In this document: positions 1 through 7,105 of the stretch, one piece after another
Position numbering within the stretch: the stretch's first letter is position 1
How the letters are laid out: the number at the start of each line of letters is the position of its first letter
From: Magnetococcales bacterium
Lineage (GTDB): Bacteria > Pseudomonadota > Magnetococcia > Magnetococcales > JADFZT01
Direction: 5' to 3'
DNA length: 64,000 nt
NCBI GenBank assembly: GCA_015232395.1
Contig: JADFZT010000015.1
Coordinates: 1 to 64,000, forward strand
Notes under the pieces: model-generated
Databases searched by the model: none
Told to the model about the DNA's origin: nothing
Seen by the model: only the letters and a program-made list of their open reading frames with translations
Made by a program: the position numbers and the translations under genes

Positions 1-1
1 A

Positions 2-277
2 AATCCCGCACAAATTCGCTATGAAATAACAAAATTGATCCACCGAGGCGTCATAAAAAAGAAAAAAGGCAAGTCTTTCTATATAGTTACGCCAGATGGA
101 TGGAAATGGGCACTCCTTACAATTGCAGCCACAATGAAATTTGCAAATCCTATCATTTCAATGCCTTGCAAACGGGAGGCAAAAAAACTTGTGGAGCATC
201 CCTCCCAAATTGAAAAAGCCTACCAGTCCATCAATCAAGGGTTTTGCCAGCTGACACAAGCCTTGGCTCTGGTTTAG
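2..277 (+). CDS. C-terminal part of winged-helix-like protein (partial)
   Basis: The reading frame is open to the left edge of the window, so only the last ~92 codons are present; the first candidate start inside the window (TTG at 35) is probably internal. The visible residues follow a pattern AQIRYEITKLIHRGVI, then FYIVTPDGW, then a hydrophobic helix. This looks like the recognition helix and wing of a winged helix-turn-helix (R-Y-x-[IL]-x-K-L-x-x-x-G-[VL]-I, then Y-x-V-T-P-x-G). Similar C-terminal segments occur in uncharacterised bacterial proteins often found near mobile elements. It is fairly AT-rich compared with tex next door, which may indicate transfer. Function unknown; the winged-helix reading is an inference from the motif. 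Confidence 0.5.
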   Translation, partial: NPAQIRYEITKLIHRGVIKKKKGKSFYIVTPDGWKWALLTIAATMKFANPIISMPCKREAKKLVEHPSQIEKAYQSINQGFCQLTQALALV

Positions 278-362
278 GCCAAATCAAAAAACGTGAATTT
301 TTTTCGCGTTTTTGTTGAGCAAGAACTTACCAAGCCGGAAGCCATGAGCAATCAGGGCTGAT

Positions 363-403
363 AAGCGTTGGGTGGGCTGGCTTGGGATGGCCCCCCAACG
401 CTT
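363..403. repeat. 10-bp perfect inverted repeat (hairpin)
   Basis: AAGCGTTGGG at 363-372 is the exact reverse complement of CCCAACGCTT at 394-403, with a 21-nt loop. It lies 86 nt after the stop codon of the partial gene. No T-tract follows on either strand, so it is not a canonical intrinsic terminator. The gap between that gene and tex (278-524) shows nothing else gene-like. Confidence 0.4.
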
Positions 404-502
404 GAAAAACCGGTTGATTCACCCCCCTCTTCGCTGACAATCCCCCCAAAGGGGGTATCGATTTCATCCCGTTTTTTTTTGCCTCTCTTACCAAAATCAT
501 TC

Positions 503-535
503 CGAAAAACAGAACATTCCCTATTCAGGAACGTT
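503..535 (-). terminator. Intrinsic terminator of tex
   Basis: Read on the minus strand, AACGTTCC (535-528), a 7-nt loop containing the tex stop codon, then GGAATGTT (520-513) forms an 8-bp stem with one G-U pair. It is followed by CTGTTTTTC. The stem overlaps the stop codon of tex and the U-run follows directly, as expected for Rho-independent termination. Confidence 0.55.
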
Positions 536-2906
536 TTTTGAGCTTGGAAAAAGCGGCGGCCATGGCGCTGTCAGAGGTGTTCGGTTGGTTTTGTCTGGGG
601 GAGGATCTCTTCTGGGGCTCAGAGGAGCGGCTGCCCTGGGAAGAACGGTTGGCCTGTGAGGAGCGGTTTGCCTGAGAAGAACGGCTGTCCTGGGCTGGTC
701 GATTCCCCTGGGCCACTGATTTTTCACCCGGAACATCCTCCAGGCGCATGGTGAGGGCGATGCGTCGGCGCTTGAGGTCGATCTCCATCACCCGCACCTT
801 GACCACCGCCCCTGCCCGAGTCACCTCGTGGGGATCTTTGACAAAGCGGTTGGCCATGGCGGAAATATGCACCAAGCCATCCTGATGCACACCGATATCC
901 ACAAACGCCCCAAAATTGGTCACGTTGCTCACCACCCCCTCCAGCACCATGCCCGGCTTCAGATCCGACATCTCCTCCACCCCGGTCTGGAAGGTGGCGG
1001 TTTTGAAGGCGGGCCTGGGATCCCGGCCCGGCTTTTCCAACTCCGCCAAAATATCCCGAATCGTCGGCTCCCCAAAACGGCCATCGACAAACGCCCCCAC
1101 CGGCACCCCCCGAAGGGCCTCCTGGTTGCCCATCAGCTGAGAGAGGGTCAGGCCGCTTTTGGCCAAAATGCGATTGACCAGGGGGTAGGATTCCGGATGC
1201 ACCGCTGAATTATCCAGAGGGGTGTCGCCATTTTGAATGCGCAAAAATCCCGCCGCCTGCTCAAAGGTTTTGGCCCCAAAGCGGGGGACTTTGTTCAGGG
1301 CCTTACGGTTGGCAAAGGGGCCATGTTGATCCCGGTAGGCGACGATGTTTTGAGCCAAAGTGGCGTTCAACCCCGAAACCCGCTCCAACAGCGGTGGGGA
1401 GGCAGTATTGACATCCACCCCGACGCTGTTGACCGCATCCTCCACCACCCCATCCAGGGAGTGAGCCAACTGTTTGGGGTCCACATCGTGCTGATATTGC
1501 CCCACACCGATGGATTTGGGATCGATCTTGACCAGCTCCGCCAGGGGATCCTGTAGACGCCGGGCGATGGAGACCGCCCCCCGCAGGGAGACATCCAGCT
1601 GGGGCAGCTCCTTGGAGGCATATTCCGAAGCGGAATAGACCGACGCCCCCGCCTCACTCACCACCACCCCGGTCAGCTTCAATTCCGGATGGCTCTTTTT
1701 CAGCTCTCCCACCAGTCGGTCGGTCTCCCGAGAGCCGGTACCATTACCAATGGCGACCAGCTGCACGCCATATTTTTTCGCCAGGGAGGCCAGCTCCCTG
1801 CCCGCTTCCTGCCAGCGCTTTTGGGGGGGATGGGGATAGATGGTGGTGGTTTTTTGCACCTTGCCGGTTTTATCCACCACCGCCACTTTCACCCCGGTGC
1901 GCAAGCCGGGATCCAAGCCCATCACCGGCACCATGCCCGCCGGAGCCGATAGGAGCAGATCCCGCAGATTGGCGGAAAACACCCGGACAGCCTCCAGCTG
2001 GGCCTTTTCCACCATTTTATGGGTGAGATCCTTATCCAGATGGGGTTTTAATTTTTTTTGCCAGGCGTGATGCACGCTCTCCAACAACCAGGCATCCCCC
2101 GGGCGACCCCGATCCTGGATGGCAAAGTGGCGGTTGATCTGGGTTTCACAAAAAGGGGTGGATTTACCCTCGGCAGCCACATCCCGCTGATGGGCCAATC
2201 CCAGGCGCAACACCCCCTGGTTTTTGCCCCGCTGTAGAGCCAACACCCGATGGGAGGGGAGTTTTTTCATCTCCTGGCCAAAGTCAAAATAGTCGGCAAA
2301 TTTTTCACCCTCCGCCTCTTTGCCTTTAACCAGGCGGGATTGAAACACCCCCCCTTCCCACAAAGATTCCCGCACCCGTCCCACCAGGCTCGCATCCTCT
2401 GAAATCACATCCGCCAAAATGTGGCGAGCCCCTTCCAAAGCCGCAGCCGCATCACCAACCCCTTTTTCAGCATTCACAAACCCTGCAGCCAGCTGTTGTG
2501 GATGCTGACCAGGATTTTTCATGAGCTGTAATGCCAGAGGTTCCAACCCCGCCTCCCGGGCAACGGATGCCTTGGTGCGGCGTTTGGGGCGATAGGGTAG
2601 ATAGAGATCTTCAATCCGGGTGCGGGTTTCAGCCGCCAGAATCGCCGCCTCCAGCTGGGGGGTGAGTTTGCACTGCTCCCGGATGGTGCGCAGAACCATC
2701 TCCCGACGCTCTTCCAGCTCCCGCAGCTGCACCAGGCGCTCCTGGAGCAGCCGCAGATGGGTATCGGTCAACCCCCCGGTCACCTCTTTGCGATAGCGGG
2801 CGATAAAAGGCACCGTTGACCCTTCATCGAGGAGTTGCACCGCAGAGGCGACCTGCTCCTCACGAACGTCGAGTTCCTTGGCAATACGCTGAATGATGGA
2901 TTTCAT
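525..2906 (-). CDS. tex: Tex family RNA-binding transcription accessory protein
   Basis: The 793-residue protein matches the length and full-length pattern of Tex, a cytoplasmic nucleic-acid-binding protein implicated in transcription and translation quality control. The N-terminal helical region starts MKSIIQRIAKEL and contains the family signature STVPFIARYRKE followed by GGLTD. The central YqgF-like RNase H-fold region includes GLDPGLRTG. Then come helix-hairpin-helix repeats (around SVGVDVNTAS and LNKVPRFG) and an S1 RNA-binding domain at about 652-722 (FGAFVDIG, DGLVHIS). After S1 there is a ~70-residue polar tail with Ser-Ser-Gln-Ala-Asn-Arg-like repeats, longer than in many Tex proteins. 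Start ATG at 2906 has GGAG about 5 nt upstream. It stands alone with its own terminator. Confidence 0.95.
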   Translation of the reverse strand: MKSIIQRIAKELDVREEQVASAVQLLDEGSTVPFIARYRKEVTGGLTDTHLRLLQERLVQLRELEERREMVLRTIREQCKLTPQLEAAILAAETRTRIEDLYLPYRPKRRTKASVAREAGLEPLALQLMKNPGQHPQQLAAGFVNAEKGVGDAAAALEGARHILADVISEDASLVGRVRESLWEGGVFQSRLVKGKEAEGEKFADYFDFGQEMKKLPSHRVLALQRGKNQGVLRLGLAHQRDVAAEGKSTPFCETQINRHFAIQDRGRPGDAWLLESVHHAWQKKLKPHLDKDLTHKMVEKAQLEAVRVFSANLRDLLLSAPAGMVPVMGLDPGLRTGVKVAVVDKTGKVQKTTTIYPHPPQKRWQEAGRELASLAKKYGVQLVAIGNGTGSRETDRLVGELKKSHPELKLTGVVVSEAGASVYSASEYASKELPQLDVSLRGAVSIARRLQDPLAELVKIDPKSIGVGQYQHDVDPKQLAHSLDGVVEDAVNSVGVDVNTASPPLLERVSGLNATLAQNIVAYRDQHGPFANRKALNKVPRFGAKTFEQAAGFLRIQNGDTPLDNSAVHPESYPLVNRILAKSGLTLSQLMGNQEALRGVPVGAFVDGRFGEPTIRDILAELEKPGRDPRPAFKTATFQTGVEEMSDLKPGMVLEGVVSNVTNFGAFVDIGVHQDGLVHISAMANRFVKDPHEVTRAGAVVKVRVMEIDLKRRRIALTMRLEDVPGEKSVAQGNRPAQDSRSSQANRSSQANRSSQGSRSSEPQKRSSPRQNQPNTSDSAMAAAFSKLKKRS

Positions 2907-2951
2907 CGTGCTCCTGTTACCCTGAATCCGGTCGTTGGGTGGTGCACAGGA

Positions 2952-3427
2952 CTAGGAAGCCTCCTTCCCATCCCCATCACCAAACACAAACTTTGGCCGT
3001 AATAGATAGACCAATAATGGCAGCAGGGTCAAAGCACTGAAAAGGTCGATCACCAGGGCTTCGCCAATATACATGCCCAACCCCCAGGTGTTACCCAGCT
3101 CGGTGGCGAGCAGGGGGATGAAGCTCCCCAGAAAAACAATCACCGAAACCACCGCCGCCGAGCCCGAGGTGGTGAGGGTGTTTTCCAAGGCCTGCCGCCA
3201 CTCCCCACCGGTGGTGATCATCTCCTCCCGCAGGCGGGAGATCATGTAGATGCTGTAATCCACCCCCAACCCCATGGCAATGCTGAGGGAAACCAGATTG
3301 CCGAAATGGAGATTGCCCGCCCAGTTTTCCACATGGGTAAAATAGCCCGCCAGGCCATATTGAGCGAAGAGGATGAGCCAGAGTATCAGGAGCAAAATTC
3401 CCGGCACCACCAGGAAGTGGAAGATTA
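2952..3427 (-). pseudogene. C-terminal fragment of RND/MMPL exporter, cut by IS
   Basis: About 150 residues encode the last four to five membrane segments of an RND-superfamily transporter. The typical pieces are visible: a first helix (VVPGILLLILWLILF), the SIAMGLGVDYSIYMISR helix, LTTSGSAAVVSVIVFLGSF, and a final ALVIDLFSALTLLPLLVYLL helix. Full-length family members are about 750-900 residues, so more than three quarters is absent. The frame runs straight into the duplicated end of an insertion sequence at 3428, and no RND-like frame continues on the other side of the element, so the 5' part was deleted rather than only separated. A GTG at 3410 could start a fragment, but a stable product is unlikely. 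Confidence 0.8.
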
Positions 3428-3486
3428 GGGCGTGCCCTCATTTAAGCCATATGGAAGATTAGGGCGTGCCCTCATTTAAGCCATAT
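3419..3486. repeat. 34-bp tandem duplication of IS end plus flank
   Basis: Positions 3419-3452 and 3453-3486 are identical. Each copy holds nine bases of target flank (GGAAGATTA) followed by the first 25 bases of the IS terminus (GGGCGTGCCCTCA...). The unit therefore spans the insertion junction, which points to replication slippage or an aborted transposition after insertion. Confidence 0.9.
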
Positions 3487-3857
3487 GAAAGTGGCTGCCA
3501 CATACACGCCGCCCAAGAAGGCTATTGCTCGCTTGTCATAGCGTGTTGCAATGGGTCGAAACTGTTTTGAAATTCTCTATAAGTGCCCGCTCTTTATAGA
3601 GTTCTTTCGTCATAGTCACGAGGATTGAGCCGGTTTGAGATTGATGGAATGACGATCTCCATCTTGGCTGCTTCCAGTAAATCAATCACTCGCTCTTTGG
3701 CGTCATAGGCTTTATCTGCCAGAAACGCCTCAAACTTGGATAACACCTCCGGGAGGAGTACGTCAGCTCCTTGCAGATCGTGCGCATGACCAGGAGTCAA
3801 ATGAAATCCAACAGGATTTCCCAGCGCATCACACACTGCATGGATTTTGGTTGTCAA
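3472..3857 (-). pseudogene. IS5-family transposase orfB, frameshifted
   Basis: The frame encodes the second half of the DDE transposase: (IGRSRGG) LTTKIHAVCDALGNPVGFHLTPG, and the second Asp in LADKAYDAKE. It stops early after RDYDERTL. The rest of the family consensus is recoverable only in the other two frames: KELYKERALIENF, carrying the catalytic Glu, then QFRPIATRYDKRAIAFL to a terminal IWLK stop at about 3472. At least two frameshifts plus the upstream TGA therefore separate the DDE residues, which makes this a pseudogene. Confidence 0.85.
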
Positions 3858-4228
3858 TCCACCTCGGGATCGTCCAATTCACTCTTGCTCTTGATCCCCC
3901 CTTTTGCACCTGCTGAATGCTGGAGTGCTCGAACAATCGTAGAGTCAATCATGGCATATTCATTATCCGTATCGCTTGATAACTCTTTGAAAACATTCTC
4001 CCATACGCCAGATTCAGACCATCTCAAATGGCGCTGATGCACATTCTTCCATTTCCCAAAGCGAGACGGCAAGTCCCGCCAAGGTATGCCTGATCTATAC
4101 CGGTAGAGCACCGCCTCAACAAACAACCGATTATCTTTGGCCGTTGCTCCTACATCCCCTTCTTTTCCAGGAAGAAAATCCTTAATCCGCTCCCATTGAT
4201 CATCTCGAAGTCCATAGCGTTTCACCAT
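3854..4228 (-). CDS. IS5-family transposase, orfA frame
   Basis: 124 residues form the N-terminal half of an IS5/IS427-type transposase: a helix-turn-helix DUF4096-like region (LRDDQWERIKDFLPG, YRYRSGIPWRDLPSRFGKW, HQRHLRWSESGVWE) and the first catalytic Asp of the DDE triad in YAMIDSTIVRAL. The frame ends shortly after HSAGAKGG. At that point the minus strand carries AAAAGGGGGG, a plausible -1 slippery site into the orfB frame as in functional members. Here a TGA follows in the -1 frame about 14 nt after the run, before IGRSRGG, so even frameshifting would not make a complete transposase. Start ATG at 4228. Confidence 0.85.
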   Translation of the reverse strand: MVKRYGLRDDQWERIKDFLPGKEGDVGATAKDNRLFVEAVLYRYRSGIPWRDLPSRFGKWKNVHQRHLRWSESGVWENVFKELSSDTDNEYAMIDSTIVRALQHSAGAKGGIKSKSELDDPEVD

Positions 4229-4324
4229 CTCTTGGCCCCTCCATGGCCTTTTGATAGCGAATCACAGTTAACTCTATGAGAAAACAAATAATCTTACCTC
4301 AGAGCTAATTGAGGGCACGCCCTA

Positions 4325-4660
4325 GTCAAAACGAATCAAAAATCAAACACTATTTTTGTGTTGAAATGTAATTTCTTTATGACGATCAATCAAAAGACAA
4401 GGATGTATTTTTTATTTTTTGCACACAACTATCCTTAAATATGTCGAATAAATTTACGCACTCTACCTGTGTTTACTTTGCCTGCTTTTCACTTTGAAAC
4501 GACCGTAATCCATATCAACACATTGTTTTAAAAGAAAGAGTTATATCAACATCCATCAAGATGTCAGGCTTGATATTGCTCCCCATCTAAAAGCAATACT
4601 CCCAACCCAGCCAATTCCACCTCTGGGCCTCGTCAAAAAAACCGGATGAAAACAGCCTAA
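4325..4660. other. AT-rich non-coding stretch after the IS
   Basis: This stretch is clearly richer in A and T than the rest of the window. It holds no convincing reading frame and no homology to the missing 5' part of the RND gene. It probably came in with, or was exposed by, the rearrangement at the IS. Confidence 0.5.
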
Positions 4661-4927
4661 AGATCATCCATATCGCAGCATGGTTGGAAAGATACGCACG
4701 GAACTTGGGCATGCGGTTGGTTTATCGCGGTGAACCAGCCCCAGGGAGAGTGTGCATCCTGTTTATGGCAGGCGGCACAATACCGCTGATCATTCGCTTT
4801 GACACTGAATCTGGCAAATTTATTGCTAAGAATTTTATGGAAACAATCTGCGTTGCTCAAGGAGATCGAACACGACGCTCTTGAAGACACCTCGATTGAA
4901 CGCTGTGCTGGAGGATGCCCTGAATGA
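4661..4927 (+). pseudogene. Possible broken small Cys-rich ORF before the secreted protein gene
   Basis: One plus-strand frame reads ...THGTWACGWFIAVNQPQ, then GECASCLWQAAQYR, then an in-frame TGA at 4787-4789, then ALTLNLANLLLRILWKQSALL and EHDALEDTSIERCAGGCPE, with a stop at 4925-4927. The stop overlaps the ATG of the next gene as ATGA, the usual layout of translationally coupled genes. The two Cys pairs (CASC and CAGGC) and the amphipathic middle look protein-like. I do not recognise the family. It may be a pseudogene with a nonsense mutation, a shorter gene starting at a TTG after the TGA, or chance. Confidence 0.3.
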
Positions 4928-5679
4928 AAACAGACTCTCCCCCTACGCCCGCAACCTGGCTCCTTTCACAGCTGGTGATTGCCCTGTTGGTGCTCCCGCT
5001 GCTCTTGTTCTCTTCTCAGCCCGGCTTTTCCCAGGAACGGGAGAGTCGGCGGGATGAGGTAATCGAAAATCCCACCCCAGAGGGTTTTTCGGTCTGCTGG
5101 CGCCACGGCTGCAAGGAGCTGGCGCCGGTGGCGCTTACCCTCAATGAGTGGCATCAGGTTGGTCAAATTTTTTCCGCTCAGGCCAACTCCCCGACCCAGG
5201 AGCGGGAGAGGATGGCTCGGGCTATTGGTCAACTCGAAAAACTGGTCGGCCCCAAAACCGGCACGGATAAGGATAAGGGGGGAAATTTTTCCGGCCTGTT
5301 CAGTCAGGGGCAGATGGATTGCGTGGATGAGAGCATCAATACCAGAACCTACCTCAAAATGATCCAGGCCGCTGGCTGGCTACACTTTCACAAATTGACC
5401 GAAAAAGGGGCCAAACGGGGCGTATCTCAGGTCTATTTCGGTTGGCCCCACCAGGCGGCCCTTGTGGAAGAGATGGAGAGTGGCGAACGTTTCGTTGTGG
5501 ATTCCTGGTTTCACAAAAATGGTCAGCCTGCAGAAATCATCCCATTGAAAACCTGGGAAGCAGGCTGGAGCCCCCAACCACCACCCAAACACTTATGGCT
5601 CTACTCCGGGGATCATGAAACGGACTCCTGGAAAGAGGAAACCAGCCTGGAAGTCGGCCCCGAGGATTTGGACGCCTGA
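4924..5679 (+). CDS. Secreted protein with putative Cys-His-Asp triad, unknown function
   Basis: 251 residues. An N-terminal hydrophobic segment (residues ~12-30) followed by PGFSQE looks like a cleavable signal peptide, so the product is probably periplasmic. In the mature part, MDCVDESINT (Cys133), GWPHQAALVEE (His176) and FVVDSWFHKNG (Asp193) occur in the order and rough spacing of a transglutaminase/papain-like catalytic triad. The surrounding short conserved-looking blocks suggest an enzyme or an inactive relative. Two more Cys (58 and 63, CWRHGC) could form a disulfide. Start ATG has GGAGG 9 nt upstream. It is not in an obvious operon with the convergent gene on the other strand. The enzyme assignment is inference from residue order only. 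Confidence 0.6.
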   Translation: MKTDSPPTPATWLLSQLVIALLVLPLLLFSSQPGFSQERESRRDEVIENPTPEGFSVCWRHGCKELAPVALTLNEWHQVGQIFSAQANSPTQERERMARAIGQLEKLVGPKTGTDKDKGGNFSGLFSQGQMDCVDESINTRTYLKMIQAAGWLHFHKLTEKGAKRGVSQVYFGWPHQAALVEEMESGERFVVDSWFHKNGQPAEIIPLKTWEAGWSPQPPPKHLWLYSGDHETDSWKEETSLEVGPEDLDA

Positions 5680-5855
5680 TCCCCCCCATCTCTGTTGATT
5701 CTTCATCCTCAAGTACCAAAAAATCTCCCTGTGGGGAGGTGGGCGGAGCCGACTCTGAAAGAGTGAGCCTGGAACAGATCCAAACTTGGGCAAAACCAGG
5801 CAAATTCTACCGCTTCCCCCATCTCCCACAGGCCACTCCCCTCAGCAAGCCTGCC

Positions 5856-6770
5856 TTATTCAGCGTAACCATTCGTGAAATAATCAACAATCAAACCCGC
5901 TGGCAGTTCCACTTCAGCGATCATCACCTTGTCGTGGCCAGAGAGAGCCAACATATACTCAATGAACACCAATCCAGGGAGAACTTTGTTCACTTTTGGG
6001 GTGTTTTCCTGGATCACCTTGAACTCCCTGGAGCCCAGGCCCTTGAGATAGTCGATTTTATGCAGCAATTTTTTCTTCATCAAAAACTGATTGACCACAT
6101 CCAACTTGGAGCCACCGCTCACAAAAGCCGCCATGGTATTGCTGGCCAGGGCGATATAGATATCGGTGTGAGTGGGTAAAGTCTGGATATGCTGTTTCAG
6201 CACCTTACGAAACGATGAACGGCCCGCCGCAAAGGTTTTGGCTCGGGCAAAGTGCTCTTCATAGGCGATCAGATAGCCGGATTTCAGAGAGGCTGAAATA
6301 ATTTCACTATCCCCCAATTTATAGGAGTGTTGGAAACTACGACTCCCCATATCACTCACCAACTGGTTGGATGCCCCGTTGGTGACGGATAGATAGCTGA
6401 TATCCCCTTCTCGCTTCCCCTGGGCCACCTCAAAATCGATGCCGTGGGAACGAATCAGCTGGGCTAACGCATCGCGGTTTTTGGCGCTCCGGATAGCACT
6501 GGTGCCCACACCGAAAATTTTATCGATCTCCCTCTCATTGCAATAGGCCCTGAATTGAGAGAGAACCCGGTCGATCTCAGCCATTTTATCGCTGGGAATA
6601 TGGCTATCGTGGTCCAACAACGCCTGTCCCAGCCCCATATGCTCCTTTTTGAGCAATTCCGTTTCGATATCGACGCCCACCTTGCGGCCAATGACAAATT
6701 TGAAGTTTTTACTGCCAAAATCGATGGCACAGATATCTTTGGAGTGGTGTACTTTTGTCTGATTGCTCAT
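5856..6770 (-). CDS. Ppx/GppA-like phosphatase family protein
   Basis: 304 residues with the ASKHA (actin/Hsp70/sugar kinase) fold of exopolyphosphatase and pppGpp phosphohydrolase. The first phosphate loop is AIDFGSKNFKFVIG near residues 14-28; family-typical blocks follow (VGTSAIRSAKNRDAL, then EGDISYLSV). The second phosphate loop, normally D-[IL]-G-G-G-S-[TS], is DMGSRSFQHS here, lacking two glycines. It has the ~300-residue two-domain core without the C-terminal HD-like domain of long Ppx/GppA. It might hydrolyse or bind polyphosphate or (p)ppGpp, but the altered second loop makes catalysis uncertain. Monocistronic, convergent with the secreted protein gene (176-bp gap). Confidence 0.65.
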   Translation of the reverse strand: MSNQTKVHHSKDICAIDFGSKNFKFVIGRKVGVDIETELLKKEHMGLGQALLDHDSHIPSDKMAEIDRVLSQFRAYCNEREIDKIFGVGTSAIRSAKNRDALAQLIRSHGIDFEVAQGKREGDISYLSVTNGASNQLVSDMGSRSFQHSYKLGDSEIISASLKSGYLIAYEEHFARAKTFAAGRSSFRKVLKQHIQTLPTHTDIYIALASNTMAAFVSGGSKLDVVNQFLMKKKLLHKIDYLKGLGSREFKVIQENTPKVNKVLPGLVFIEYMLALSGHDKVMIAEVELPAGLIVDYFTNGYAE

Positions 6771-7105
6771 GAGTTTTTACGCAGCACCTTTTAAGCATTC
6801 ATTCAAATTCAACTCTTTCATCCAGGAAATAGTCTGAAAGAGTCCAGTTAACCCTCAGCGAGCCTTCCTTCTGGTCCAAACATTCCAAAATCCAGCATCC
6901 GGATCCAGAGTCGTTTGCAGCAGGCATATGATGACACCCCAGGCTGGAATACCCCCTCACCCCATGTGAGTCAAGCTCTGGAGAGGCCTACGGATCAATC
7001 GTGACCAAAACGTGACAAACCTCTCTCCCGTCAGCCTCTGACAGGTTTTAGCCTGAGAAAATCACGCTATCCAAGCCCTCAAAACATCACCTTGAGCCGT
7101 CAGCC
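6771..7105. other. 335-bp intergenic region
   Basis: This lies between the end of the eight-gene minus-strand operon and the start of the Ppx/GppA-like gene, so it should hold that gene's promoter. A short inverted repeat (GTCAG, 3 nt, CTGAC at 7030-7042) lies ~65 nt past the operon's last stop and could be a weak terminator, but no clear U-tract follows. No gene is seen. Confidence 0.4.

Larger units (their letters stand above)
3462..4322 (-). mobile_element. Decayed IS5-family (IS427-like) insertion sequence
   Basis: The 861-bp element is bounded by 13-bp perfect terminal inverted repeats: GGGCGTGCCCTCA at the left end and its complement at 4310-4322. It is flanked by TA on both sides (3460-3461 and 4323-4324), consistent with a 2-bp TA target duplication. 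Length, two-frame transposase (orfA and orfB) and TA duplication fit the IS427 subgroup of IS5. The transposase is broken in several places (see its two frames), so this copy should be immobile unless helped in trans. It replaced the front part of an RND exporter gene. Confidence 0.85.

Noticed and set aside
4787-4789. In-frame TGA read as selenocysteine
   Set aside because: The surrounding sequence matches no known selenoprotein and no SECIS-like stem could be identified immediately downstream; nonsense mutation is simpler.
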